DNA of 64,000 nucleotides from Leifsonia sp. ALI-44-B (GCF_001984125.1 NZ_MTQL01000006.1:1054001-1118000), one strand, 5' to 3'. Shown: positions 8,530-18,623, numbered from the stretch's first letter. The notes: generated by a model not told the origin, from the sequence alone. Translations and numbers: made by a program.

Positions 8530-8601
8530 TGCCCCTGGAGGGACTCGAACCCCCAACCCTTTCCTTAGGACGGAACTGCTCTTCCATTGAGCTACAGAGG
8601 C
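8530..8601 (-). tRNA. tRNA-Arg(CCT)
   Basis: A 72-nt cloverleaf reads on the minus strand: acceptor GCCTCTG/CAGGGGC (one G-T), D-stem GCTC/GAGC, anticodon loop GTCCTAA with anticodon CCT, T-loop TTCGAGT, discriminator A. Pair 27-43 is a G-A mismatch. No CCA is encoded. The 3' end faces the low-GC island, which is the usual orientation for tRNA-targeted integration. Confidence 0.93.
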
Positions 8602-8686
8602 TGACCGCATCCACTTTACCGTGTGCGGTTCGGGCGCGAGCGGCAGCCCGCAGGGACCACCCGCGGCGCAGGACGAACGGCGAGAC

Positions 8687-9187
8687 CTAAGCCGCCCGCT
8701 GCCCCAGGTACTGCTCCCAGTGCGGCAGCGGGCGCTCGACGCCGCGTACCGCCCAGGTCGGGCCGACGGGAACGCGCGGGATAGTCCGCAGCGTCCAGCC
8801 CATCTCGGCGGGCGTGCGGTCGCTCTTGGCGTTGTTGCAGCGCAGGCAGCAGGCGACGAGGTTCTCCCAGCTGTCCGCTCCCCCGCGCGACTTCGGCAGC
8901 ACATGGTCGATGGTGGTGGCGTTCTTGGCGCAGTAGGCGCATTTCTGGCCGTCGCGGCGCAGCACCCCTCGGCGTGTCACGGGCACCCGCCGAGAATGCG
9001 GGATGCGCACATAATGCGTGAGCAGGATGACCGACGGGCGGTCGAGCGCCATGGTGGCGCCGTAGACGGGGTGGCCGGCATCGATCTCGACGATGGTGGC
9101 CTTCTTATTCATCACCAGCACGAGCGCTCGTTTGAACGAGACGATGGCCAGCGGTTCGTATCCTGCGTTCAGCACCAGGGTGCGCAT
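8687..9187 (-). CDS. HNH endonuclease family protein
   Basis: The 166-residue protein begins MRTLVLNAGYEPLAIVSF, typical of a conserved actinobacterial HNH protein. It carries the zinc pairs CAYC and CLRC around I-D-H-V-L-P and the W-E-N-L-V Asn. These provide the His and Asn of the His-Me finger. The cellular role of this housekeeping family is not established; it is not linked to a methylase here, so restriction is unlikely. It lies downstream of, and in the same direction as, the NlpC/P60 gene but is separated by terminators. Confidence 0.88.
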   Translation of the reverse strand: MRTLVLNAGYEPLAIVSFKRALVLVMNKKATIVEIDAGHPVYGATMALDRPSVILLTHYVRIPHSRRVPVTRRGVLRRDGQKCAYCAKNATTIDHVLPKSRGGADSWENLVACCLRCNNAKSDRTPAEMGWTLRTIPRVPVGPTWAVRGVERPLPHWEQYLGQRAA

Positions 9188-9267
9188 GAGGTTCCTCTCA
9201 ACAGTCGTGACGGCTTCACGTTGTTTCGACAGCGTGACCGTGGCGGAGAGAGTCAGGCCCAGGTACG

Positions 9268-9294
9268 AAAAAAGGCACCGTCTGAGACGATGCC
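9268..9294 (-). terminator. Intrinsic terminator, minus strand
   Basis: A hairpin with 9-bp arms (9274-9282/9286-9294, one G-T on the minus strand) is followed on that strand by six T (9273-9268). It lies about 300 bp beyond the NlpC/P60 gene, before the HNH gene. Confidence 0.7.
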
Positions 9295-9560
9295 TTCACA
9301 CTCCCGCAGCGCGCGTGCGCACACTGCTGGCCGTGCTCGTAAAACTGGAATGCCGCAGCGCGAAACGACCAGAGGTATCCGTGGTGTGGATACGCGGTTG
9401 TTCGCACATGAGCTGCCTGCCCCTTTTCGCTTGGGTCAAGACAATAATGTAACCCACGAATGCCCGACCGTGGTCGAAATATCGACCGAGAAACTCATCT
9501 GTAACGAAGAGTTCACGCGCCGGGCGGCCCCATGCTGCCCGGCACACGACCTCACACGCA
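9295..9560. other. Intergenic stretch without recognised gene
   Basis: Between two minus-strand terminators I find no conserved reading frame. A short AT-rich patch near 9437-9455 could be a promoter (TTGACC-like and TAATGT-like hexamers), but its direction is unclear. A small RNA ending at the 9274-9294 hairpin is possible. Confidence 0.3.
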
Positions 9561-9597
9561 CGAACCGCCCGCCGAGGAGGTGTCGGCGGGCGGTTCG
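9561..9597 (-). terminator. Strong stem-loop after NlpC/P60 gene
   Basis: Perfect 15-bp arms (9561-9575 and 9583-9597) enclose a 7-nt loop, with no T-run. It sits 37 bp after the stop codon of the NlpC/P60 gene. Confidence 0.7.
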
Positions 9598-9633
9598 AGG
9601 TGCTGGATGCTCGAGGCATCCTCATCGGTCTTG

Positions 9634-10662
9634 TTAGCCGGTGAAGCGCACGTAGGTGTAGTTGCCGTACATCAGGCCGATGCGGAGCGGCGTGCCCGGC
9701 TGCGAGGCGTGCAGGATCATGCCGTTGCCCGCGTAAAAGCCGATGTGTCCGGGCTTGACCAGCAGGTCGCCGGGGACGGCCTCGGCGGCCGAGATGACCG
9801 TGCCGCGAGCCCCCTGAGCGGTGGACGAGTGCGGCAGCGAGATGCCGAACTGCGCGTAGACGTAGAGCACGAAGCCCGAGCAGTCAAAGCCGGCAGGCGT
9901 CGCACCACCGAAGACGTAGGGAACGCCCTGGTACTTCAGCGCGGCGGCGAAGACGTCGGCCTGGGCGGGAAGCCCGGCACGCGGGGCCGCAGCGAGCAAC
10001 TCGGCGGCGGTCTTCTGCGTGCTCGCGGTCTCGACGTAGCTTGCCGTCGTGGCCGTGCGCTGGGCGGCGACCGCGGTTGCGGCGCGTGCCGTGGCGAGCT
10101 CGGCGGACGTCGTGGCCGTATAGCCGTCACGCGCGACGGGCGCAATGGCTGCCTCGTCGTCGACGGTCATTTTCTGAGCGCCGGTCTCTTTCGCGACCTG
10201 CACGCCCGAGGCGGCCGTCTGGTCGTCGGTGCCACCGGGCGTCATGGCGTAAGCCGGGATCGCGATGGTGGCGAAGAGGCCGGGAACCACGAGCGCCATG
10301 ATGGCCGTGGACCGGAAGCTGCGCCATCCCTTGCTCGGCGCCTTCTTGGCGGCCGGCTTGGCGAATGCGGGCGACACGGCCGAGGGGGCTGCGGCCTGCG
10401 TGGCGACCGCGGCGGTCTTGACGCTCACGCGGGTCGAGGGGGTGAGACTCGAGGCGGTGGGGGTCTTGGCACCGATGCTGCTCGTGGCGGCGGGGGTGCG
10501 GGCCGGCTGAGCGGCCTGTGCGGCGGCGGCAGCTGCTGCTTCGCGGATGCTTCGGCGGGTCGGAGTCGCCGAGGGGGTGGTGCTTTCGGGGGCAGTGCTG
10601 GGGTTCGGGTTGGTGGAGCTGTTGGGCGAGTCTGGCGACTCGGGGGTGACGTTTTCGGCCAA
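9634..10662 (-). CDS. NlpC/P60 peptidoglycan endopeptidase, membrane-anchored or secreted
   Basis: The C-terminal ~110 residues are an NlpC/P60 domain: catalytic Cys in FDCSGF, His in PGHIGFY and a third polar site in ILHASQ. It should cut peptide bonds in peptidoglycan stems outside the membrane. The N-terminus has about 110 Ala/Pro/Thr-rich cytosolic-looking residues before a hydrophobic helix (ALVVPGLFATIAIPAYA), which acts as signal or anchor. I chose TTG at 10662 because GGAGG lies 8 nt upstream (10671-10675); the upstream ATG at 10710 has no such site. The start therefore differs from a default longest-frame call. A long leader and MtrA-like repeats lie upstream. Confidence 0.87.
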   Translation of the reverse strand: MAENVTPESPDSPNSSTNPNPSTAPESTTPSATPTRRSIREAAAAAAAQAAQPARTPAATSSIGAKTPTASSLTPSTRVSVKTAAVATQAAAPSAVSPAFAKPAAKKAPSKGWRSFRSTAIMALVVPGLFATIAIPAYAMTPGGTDDQTAASGVQVAKETGAQKMTVDDEAAIAPVARDGYTATTSAELATARAATAVAAQRTATTASYVETASTQKTAAELLAAAPRAGLPAQADVFAAALKYQGVPYVFGGATPAGFDCSGFVLYVYAQFGISLPHSSTAQGARGTVISAAEAVPGDLLVKPGHIGFYAGNGMILHASQPGTPLRIGLMYGNYTYVRFTG

Positions 10663-10855
10663 AGTTTTTACCTCCGGCGCCTCTCCAGCCCGGGCATGGG
10701 ACTGGCTCATCCACAACAAGAATCATTGGGGATCTGCCGTAAGGGAATGAGCGGGGAAGGCGCCTCACGACAGGCCCTGCGACCGGTTTGCGGCCATCGG
10801 ACTCGTTCGACCATACGCGAGGGAAGGGGCTTTGTCACATATATCCGGGTCTTTT

Positions 10856-10872
10856 TTAACGAATTGGTAACG
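10856..10872 (-). promoter_or_regulatory. MtrA-like direct repeat upstream of NlpC/P60 gene
   Basis: TTAACG-N5-GTAACG (10856-10861, 10867-10872) is an 11-bp-spaced direct repeat typical of OmpR-family sites. It resembles the GTAAC-type boxes of MtrA, a known regulator of actinobacterial cell-wall hydrolases. The rest of 10663-10935 is a leader with a 7-bp hairpin just before the ribosome binding site and a GGCCCC/GGGGCC hairpin at 10879-10896. The assignment to MtrA is inference. Confidence 0.4.
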
Positions 10873-10935
10873 GAAAATGGCCCCCTCTTCGGGGCCTATC
10901 ATTGACGGCCCGTTTGCGTATGGTCGGACAACGAA

Positions 10936-10973
10936 AACGCCGCGTCGCCCGTCATATCGGGCGACGCGGCGTT
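10936..10973 (-). terminator. Terminator of DtxR-family gene
   Basis: Perfect 16-bp arms (10936-10951/10958-10973) with a 6-nt loop are followed by TTTT on the minus strand, 12 nt after the stop codon. Confidence 0.85.
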
Positions 10974-10984
10974 ATTCGGCCGGC

Positions 10985-12888
<1,904 letters not shown>

Positions 12889-12905
12889 GCTTCCCACGGC
12901 ACAGA

Positions 12906-12940
12906 AGAGGGGCGGATGACTTCGGTCACCCGCCCCTCTT
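12906..12940 (+). terminator. Terminator after serC
   Basis: A 15-bp stem with one mismatch around TTCGG-like loop bases ends in CTCTTTT on the plus strand. It lies between convergent serC and the DUF3027 gene. Confidence 0.8.
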
Positions 12941-12973
12941 TTCGTATCGTCTTCTCAGCCCGACGTCCGCGAC

Positions 12974-14014
12974 CTACTTGCGGCGGGGGCGTCGACGCCA
13001 CAGGCGGCGGCGACGCGGTTTCTCGTCGCCGGACTCGCCGTCGCCGTCAGCGCCGGACGCGTCGTTCGAGCCGCTCGCGTCGTCGTCTGAATTCGTGTCG
13101 TCGTCGTCTTCCGAGTCGTCGTCGTCGTTGTCTTCATCGTCATCATCCGAGTCGTCGGAGTCGTCGCCGTCCGACGCGTCGTCCTCGGACTCGTCATCCG
13201 AGTCTTCGTCTTCGTCTTCGTCTTCGTCGTCGTCATCGTCGTCGTCGTCGTCGTCGTCATCCGAGTCATCCTCGGAATCCTCGGCATCGTCGATGTCCAC
13301 GCCGTCGATCTCATCGTCGTCGTCGTCGAGATCGCTCTCGTCTTCGTCGTCGAATTCCTCGTCGTCGGCGGCAGCGGCGAGTGCAGCCTCGGCCTCGAGC
13401 TGAGCGGACCGATAGTCGGCGAGTCGATCCGACCACGGCACCCACTCGGGAGCGATGAGCGCGAGCTCGCCCGGCATCAATTCGACCTCGAGCACCGTGG
13501 GCGCCGTCTCTTCGTCGACGCGGGCGATCGTGGCGCTCCAGAACCAACCGGGGTAACCGGCCTGCAGGTTCTCGAACAGGAGCGACATCACGTGTTCGCC
13601 CTCGACGATGTGCCCGGCCGGCTCGCCGATCGTCTCGGCGGGCGTCACCTCGGCGAGCGCCGTACGCGCCAGGTCGACGGAGGCCAAAAGAACCTCGTCG
13701 GGAACGGCCGGCGCAGCCTCGACGGGCTGAGCATCCGCATCGGCGTCAGCATCCGCGCCAGCGTCAGCATCCGCGCCAGCGTCAGCGTCCGTCGCAGCTT
13801 CAGCGTCTGTGTCCGTCGCAGCGTTGGAAGCGTCGGCGTCACCCTTCACGGAAACAGCGTCAGAACCCTCGGCGCCGGCACCGTCAGCCTGCTCGACGGG
13901 CTCGCTCACAGCATCCGACACGCCGTCTGCACCGGTGTCGGCCAAACCCGCTCGCTCGTCATGCTCGCCCGAGAAGAATGCGTCGTCGTCGCGCGGCTCA
14001 GGCATCGAGTTCAT
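12974..14014 (-). CDS. DUF3027 protein with extreme Asp/Glu tail
   Basis: The 346-residue protein has an Ala/Asp/Ser-rich N-terminus including DADAGA repeats. A conserved DUF3027 domain covers about residues 110-215 (DLARTALAEVT, HVMSLLFENLQAGYPGWFWSATIARVD, LMPGELALIAPEWVPWSDRL). About 110 almost uninterrupted Asp/Glu/Ser residues follow, then a basic PRRRRLWRRRPRRK end. The function is unknown. The acidic tail and basic end suggest nucleic-acid mimicry or interaction with basic proteins, which is inference. The start codon overlaps the end of the cold-shock-domain gene, so the two are translationally coupled. Confidence 0.85.
   Translation of the reverse strand: MNSMPEPRDDDAFFSGEHDERAGLADTGADGVSDAVSEPVEQADGAGAEGSDAVSVKGDADASNAATDTDAEAATDADAGADADAGADADADADAQPVEAAPAVPDEVLLASVDLARTALAEVTPAETIGEPAGHIVEGEHVMSLLFENLQAGYPGWFWSATIARVDEETAPTVLEVELMPGELALIAPEWVPWSDRLADYRSAQLEAEAALAAAADDEEFDDEDESDLDDDDDEIDGVDIDDAEDSEDDSDDDDDDDDDDDDEDEDEDEDSDDESEDDASDGDDSDDSDDDDEDNDDDDSEDDDDTNSDDDASGSNDASGADGDGESGDEKPRRRRLWRRRPRRK
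13087..13362 (-). repeat. Trinucleotide (GAC/GAT/GAA) low-complexity tract
   Basis: Within the DUF3027 gene the DNA is an imperfect triplet repeat (TCG/TCA/TCT as read on the plus strand), including runs of ten or more GTC-type units near 13227-13257. It encodes the acidic tail and should be prone to in-frame slippage. Confidence 0.85.
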
Positions 14015-14381
14015 CCGCGACCCGGCGCAGCACCTGGGCGACTTTGTGGCTGTGGGCGCTGTCGGGGTAGCGGCCCTTGCGCAGATTGCCGCCGATGCCG
14101 TCGAGCACCTTGACCAGGTCTTCGACGATGATCGCCATGTCGTCGGCCGGTTTGCGCTTCGCCTTGGCGAGGCTGGGCGGGGCGTCGAGAATGCGCACGG
14201 AGAGCGCCTGAGCGCCGCGTTTGCCGTCGGCGACGCCGAAATCGAGGCGGGTTCCTGCTTTCACCTGCGTGACACCGGCGGGAAGCGCCGACGCGTGCAG
14301 GAACACTTCCTGACCGTCATCGCTCGCGATGAAGCCGAAGCCTTTTTCCTCGTCGTAGAACTTGACCTTGCCGGTTGGCAT
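13998..14381 (-). CDS. Cold-shock-domain protein with C-terminal extension
   Basis: Residues 1-65 are a cold-shock domain with RNP1-like KGFGFIA and RNP2-like VFLHASAL, which binds single-stranded RNA or DNA. About 60 further residues (AKRKPADDMAIIVEDLVKVLDGIGGNLR...) form a predicted helical tail absent from classical ~67-aa Csp proteins. This long form is common in Microbacteriaceae. The ATG at 14381 follows GAGGT, so the upstream in-frame ATG at 14411 was not used. It overlaps the DUF3027 start. Confidence 0.88.
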   Translation of the reverse strand: MPTGKVKFYDEEKGFGFIASDDGQEVFLHASALPAGVTQVKAGTRLDFGVADGKRGAQALSVRILDAPPSLAKAKRKPADDMAIIVEDLVKVLDGIGGNLRKGRYPDSAHSHKVAQVLRRVADELDA

Positions 14382-14526
14382 TGAAACCTCGCTGCTGTTG
14401 TTGCACGCCACCCGGGTGTGGCGTGAGACGCATAGACCTGACTTCCGGGCTCGTCAGGACGGTGGGCTCCTGCCCGCCATCCATCAGTTTAACTGTTTGT
14501 CACCCGGGAGCCGATATCCTGGTCAG

Positions 14527-14883
14527 GTGACCGATCAAACATCTTCCGGCGTAACGAGGTTCGAGCGTGTGCTCGCCGTGATGCTGGTCGCAATAGTCTT
14601 CCTGTCCATTCTCAGCTTCGTCGCCATCATCGTGGGCACCGCCACGGGCCTCGAGCGGGGCGATTTCCAGAACGGCCTCTGGCCCGTCATCAGCTTCCTG
14701 CCGCTCATCGGCCTGCCGATCGCGTTCCTCATGGTCCTCACGCTGCTGATCGTCGGTTTCACCCGTCGCGGCCGCGAGAACCGCGCGTCGGCGACATCCG
14801 GCTCGGCTGCAGGCAAACCCGCCGCAGCATCCACCGCACGGCGAACGCCGGGCGGTTCCACGCGTCCCCGGTCGAGCCGATAA
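14527..14883 (+). CDS. Small two-helix membrane protein
   Basis: The 118-residue protein from the GTG at 14527 has two hydrophobic helices (VLAVMLVAIVFLSILSFVAII and LPLIGLPIAFLMVLTLLIVGF). A basic Ser/Ala/Thr/Pro-rich cytoplasmic tail follows. Similar short proteins are conserved in Microbacteriaceae without known function. It lies 16 nt before the helicase-associated gene, so they are probably co-transcribed. Confidence 0.75.
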   Translation: MTDQTSSGVTRFERVLAVMLVAIVFLSILSFVAIIVGTATGLERGDFQNGLWPVISFLPLIGLPIAFLMVLTLLIVGFTRRGRENRASATSGSAAGKPAAASTARRTPGGSTRPRSSR

Positions 14884-14899
14884 GGGCCCGGTCGTCTCC

Positions 14900-16831
14900 G
14901 TGACTGACACTCTCGCGCTTGCAACGTCGCTCCGCGCCTGGCCCGACGAGGCCATCCGCACGCTCCTCACTGCGCGCTCCATCTCCCCCGATGCGCGCAT
15001 CTCCGATCTGTTCGACCTCGCCGACCTGCTCTTCGACCCCGAGCGCGTGCAGCAGTCCTTGAGCCACCTCGATCGCCGCACCTTGGCCCTCGCATCCGGC
15101 GCCCCGGTCGACCCCTCCGACGACACGGATGTCGCACGCCAGCGCCACCTCGTCACCCTCGCCCTCGGCACGGGCACGCCACGCGCGGTCGACCCGCTCG
15201 ACATCGACCCGGCCACCTACCGCACCTTCGCCGCCGTCGACGCGGTGCTCGCCTCGTGGCCCGAGCGCGGTCTGCCCGACGCCGATGCCCTCACGAGCGA
15301 ACCGGCGCCCGCCATCGACGGCTTCACCGCCCCGTCGGATCCCGGCGCCACCGCCCCCGCCGAGCAGCACCACGGCGGCCACGCCAGCGTTCCGTCCGGC
15401 GCCCGCACCACGCAGACCATCCCGATCACGGCCCCCGAGTCCCTCGCCTCCGAGCGCGCATTCGAGGCCCTGTCGGCCGTCGCCGAGATGATCATCGAGC
15501 TCACGCAGATGCCCGCGCGCGAACTCGGCCGCGGCGGCCTCGGCCAGCCCGACACCAAGCGCATGGCCGAGTCGATGCACGTCGAGCCCACGGCCGTCAC
15601 GACCTACTTCGACCTCGCCCGCCGCGCCGGTTTTGTCACGCTCGAATCGTCCGGCTGGTTGTCCACGCCCGACGGCGAGCGCTGGCTGCGCGGCAGCGTC
15701 GTCGACCGCTGGTCCCTGCTCGCGAGCACCTGGCTCGAGTCCGTGCCCGCCGAGGTGCGCGCGGCCCTCGCGCCGCTGGCCCAGAGTTCGTGGGGCCAGG
15801 CCCTCACGTCCTACGCCGCCTGGCTCTACCCGGCCGGCAGCGGCTGGATCACGGCCCAGCTCGCTCGCGTCACGGCGCAGGCCGAGGCCCTGGGCATCAC
15901 CACGACGGGCCACCCCACATCCGCCGGCGTGACGGTGCTCGAACGGGGTGCGGATGCCGCAGCCGCCCTTCTCGCCGACAGCCTGCCGCACCAGGTCGAC
16001 AACGTCTACATCCAGCACGACCTCAGCATCGTCAGCCCCGGCCCCCTCAACCCCACGGCCGATCTGCGCCTCCGCGGAATCGCCGGCCTCGAAGCCCGCG
16101 CGCAGGCCGCGAGCTACCGCCTGAGCGCCGAATCGGTGACGAAGGCGCTGTCCTCCGGTGAGACCGCCGACAGCATCCTCGAGTTCCTGTCCAAGATCTC
16201 GCTCACCGGCATCCCGCAGCCCGTCGACTACCTCGTGCGCGAGAGCGCCAAGCGTTTCGGCCGCGTGCGTGTGGGCACCCTGCCCGAGTCCGAGGCCCTC
16301 GAATCGCCGAGCGGCGCGCGCACCTATGTGCGATCCGACGACGAACACCTGATCAGCCAGATCTCGGTCGACCACTCGCTCACGGCCGTTGCCCTGCAGC
16401 AGTCCGGCCGCAACCGCCTCGTCAGCCGCTTCGCCGACGACGTCGTGTTCTGGGCGCTGGTGGACGCGCGCTACCCGGTGGCTGCCGAAACCATCGACGG
16501 CGAAATTCGCACGCCGCGCCGCCGAGCCCTGCGCGCCCGCCCCACACCGCCGCCGCCCGCCGACTACTCGCCACTCATCGCGCGTCTGCGCGAGAACACG
16601 GCCGTCGAGGGCGATGCCTCCGACGAGGCGTGGTTGGCGCGCCAGCTCGATGCGGCCATCAAGGCAAAGCAGACGGTGCTCGTGTTGGTCTCGCTCCCGG
16701 GTGGGGTCGAACGCGAATTCTTGCTCGAGCCGACAGCCGTCGCGGCGGGTCGCTTGCGCGGTCGCGATCGTGCCGCCGACATCGAGCGCACGCTGCCGAT
16801 CAAGAACATCACGCGCCTGAATCCCGCCTGA
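14900..16831 (+). CDS. Helicase-associated protein (XPB/Ssl2 N-terminal-like)
   Basis: This 643-residue protein belongs to the actinobacterial helicase-associated (Helicase_C_3 / XPB N-terminal-like) family. It opens with ALATSLRAWPDEAIRTLL and a winged-helix-like region with the block DNVYIQHDLSIVSPGPL near residue 370. A C-terminal domain ends in ITRLNPA. There is no Walker A motif, so it is not a helicase itself. It precedes the XPB gene by 57 nt, and this pairing suggests it works with XPB in DNA repair or transcription-coupled processes. Confidence 0.82.
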   Translation: MTDTLALATSLRAWPDEAIRTLLTARSISPDARISDLFDLADLLFDPERVQQSLSHLDRRTLALASGAPVDPSDDTDVARQRHLVTLALGTGTPRAVDPLDIDPATYRTFAAVDAVLASWPERGLPDADALTSEPAPAIDGFTAPSDPGATAPAEQHHGGHASVPSGARTTQTIPITAPESLASERAFEALSAVAEMIIELTQMPARELGRGGLGQPDTKRMAESMHVEPTAVTTYFDLARRAGFVTLESSGWLSTPDGERWLRGSVVDRWSLLASTWLESVPAEVRAALAPLAQSSWGQALTSYAAWLYPAGSGWITAQLARVTAQAEALGITTTGHPTSAGVTVLERGADAAAALLADSLPHQVDNVYIQHDLSIVSPGPLNPTADLRLRGIAGLEARAQAASYRLSAESVTKALSSGETADSILEFLSKISLTGIPQPVDYLVRESAKRFGRVRVGTLPESEALESPSGARTYVRSDDEHLISQISVDHSLTAVALQQSGRNRLVSRFADDVVFWALVDARYPVAAETIDGEIRTPRRRALRARPTPPPPADYSPLIARLRENTAVEGDASDEAWLARQLDAAIKAKQTVLVLVSLPGGVEREFLLEPTAVAAGRLRGRDRAADIERTLPIKNITRLNPA

Positions 16832-16888
16832 TCGGGGCTGGCGGCCCGCGTCATCCGTTCTCAGAAAGCGCGACTAAACTGAGCAGTT

Positions 16889-18529
16889 ATGTCTGACGGA
16901 CCACTGATCGTCCAAAGCGACCGCACCGTGCTGCTCGAGGTCGCGCACCCTCTCGCCGAGGAAGCGCGGCACGACCTCGCCGTCTTCGCCGAGCTCGAAC
17001 GTGCACCCGAGCACATCCACACCTACCGCATCACGCGCCTCGGGCTGTGGAACGCGCGAGCCGCCGGCCACGAGGCCGAGGACATGATCGGCACGCTCGA
17101 GAAGTACTCGAAATTCGCCATCCCCCAGACCGTCACCATCGATATCGCCGAGACGGTGTCGCGTTACGGCCGCCTCAACATCGAGCGGGATGACGAGGGT
17201 GCCCTCATTCTGCGCTCGCTCGACGAGGCCGTCATCGCCGAGGTCGCCAACGCCAAGCGCATCGCGCCCCTCCTCATCGGAAACCCCGCGCCGGGCGTCT
17301 TCCTCGTCGAGCCCTGGGCGCGCGGCCAGCTCAAGCAGGAGCTCGTGAAGCTCGGATGGCCGGCCGAAGACCTCGCGGGTTACACCCCGGGCACCCCCCA
17401 CGTCATCGACCTGAAGGAAGACGGCTGGGCCCTGCGGGACTACCAGAACAAGGCTGTGCAGAACTTCTTCGACGGCGGCTCGGGCGTCGTCGTGCTGCCC
17501 TGTGGTGCCGGCAAGACGCTCGTGGGCGCGGGCGCGATGGCCACGGCCAAGACCAACACGCTCATCCTCGTCACCAACACGGTCTCGGCGCGTCAGTGGC
17601 GCGACGAGTTGCTCAAGCGCACGACGCTGACGGCCGATGAGATCGGTGAATACTCGGGCGAAGTCAAAGAGGTCAAACCCGTCACGATCGCCACGTACCA
17701 GATCCTCACGGCCCGCCGGAAGGGCGAATACACACACCTGGCCCTGCTCGACGCCATGGACTGGGGCCTTGTGGTCTACGACGAGGTGCACCTGCTGCCC
17801 GCGCCCGTCTTCAAGCTCACGGCCGAGCTGCAGGCCCGCCGCCGCCTCGGCCTCACGGCCACGCTCGTGCGCGAAGACGGCCGCGAGGGCGACGTGTTCA
17901 GTCTCATCGGCCCGAAGCGTTTCGACGCGCCGTGGAAAGAGATCGAGGCGCAGGGCTACATCTCCCCGGCCACCTGTTACGAGGTGCGCATCGACCTACC
18001 GCAGTCCGAGCGCCTCACCTACGCCGCCGCAGCCGATGACGAGCGCTACCGTCTCGCCGCCACGGCTCCCGCCAAGTTGGATGTCGTGCGCGAGCTCGTG
18101 AAGAAACACAAGGGTGAGCGCATCCTCGTCATCGGCCAGTACCTCGACCAGATCGACGAACTCGCCACCGCGCTCGGAGCCCCGCAGCTCACCGGCTCGA
18201 CGCCCGTCGACGAGCGCGAGCGACTCTTCCAGGCGTTCCGCGTGGGCGAAGAGCAGGTGCTCGTCGTGTCAAAGGTCGCCAACTTCTCGGTCGACTTGCC
18301 CGAGGCCACCGTCGCCATCCAGGTGTCGGGGTCGTTCGGTTCGCGCCAGGAAGAGGCCCAGCGCCTCGGCCGCCTGCTGCGCCCCAAGGAGTCGGGCCTG
18401 GCTGCCAACTTCTACACGCTCGTGGCCCGCGACACGGTCGACCAGGACTTCGCGCAGAACCGCCAGCGCTTCCTCGCCGAACAGGGCTACAGCTACACCA
18501 TTCTCGACGCCGACAGCATTGCGGCCTAG
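16889..18529 (+). CDS. XPB-like DNA repair helicase (SF2)
   Basis: A full 546-residue bacterial XPB: an N-terminal damage-recognition-like domain, Q-motif region LRDYQNKAVQNF, Walker A P-C-G-A-G-K-T (K209), DEVH box (D298-E-V-H301), GLTATLVREDGREGD (motif III plus RED-like loop) and helicase C with QRLGRLLRPK (motif VI). It is a 3'-5' ATP-dependent DNA helicase in characterised bacterial homologues. The biological role in Actinobacteria is not settled. Confidence 0.93.
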   Translation: MSDGPLIVQSDRTVLLEVAHPLAEEARHDLAVFAELERAPEHIHTYRITRLGLWNARAAGHEAEDMIGTLEKYSKFAIPQTVTIDIAETVSRYGRLNIERDDEGALILRSLDEAVIAEVANAKRIAPLLIGNPAPGVFLVEPWARGQLKQELVKLGWPAEDLAGYTPGTPHVIDLKEDGWALRDYQNKAVQNFFDGGSGVVVLPCGAGKTLVGAGAMATAKTNTLILVTNTVSARQWRDELLKRTTLTADEIGEYSGEVKEVKPVTIATYQILTARRKGEYTHLALLDAMDWGLVVYDEVHLLPAPVFKLTAELQARRRLGLTATLVREDGREGDVFSLIGPKRFDAPWKEIEAQGYISPATCYEVRIDLPQSERLTYAAAADDERYRLAATAPAKLDVVRELVKKHKGERILVIGQYLDQIDELATALGAPQLTGSTPVDERERLFQAFRVGEEQVLVVSKVANFSVDLPEATVAIQVSGSFGSRQEEAQRLGRLLRPKESGLAANFYTLVARDTVDQDFAQNRQRFLAEQGYSYTILDADSIAA

Positions 18530-18587
18530 GCCGGCAGGGCGCTCGGATGTCGTCGAGCCGGCGCCCTGCGCACATCCCTAGCGCTCC

Positions 18588-18620
18588 CAGACAACGTGCA
18601 GACAACACGCAGATACTAGG
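18588..18620 (+). promoter_or_regulatory. Three 11-bp direct repeats overlapping promoter of two-component operon
   Basis: CAGACAACGTG, CAGACAACACG and CAGATACTAGG follow one another head to tail, a spacing typical of OmpR/PhoB-family operators. GATACT (18612-18617) could serve as -10, which would place the transcript start on or next to the ATG at 18624 (leaderless). Autoregulation is inference. Confidence 0.45.
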
Positions 18621-18623
18621 GGC

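Noticed and set aside
10663..10855. c-di-AMP (ydaO-type) riboswitch before the NlpC/P60 gene
   Set aside because: Such riboswitches often precede these genes in Actinobacteria, but the GGGGAACC and GGGUGAAU-type core sequences were not found in the leader.
14759..16375. 538-codon antisense frame opposite the helicase-associated gene
   Set aside because: Low-complexity Gly/Arg/Ala composition and no recognisable motif; the plus-strand protein is conserved.
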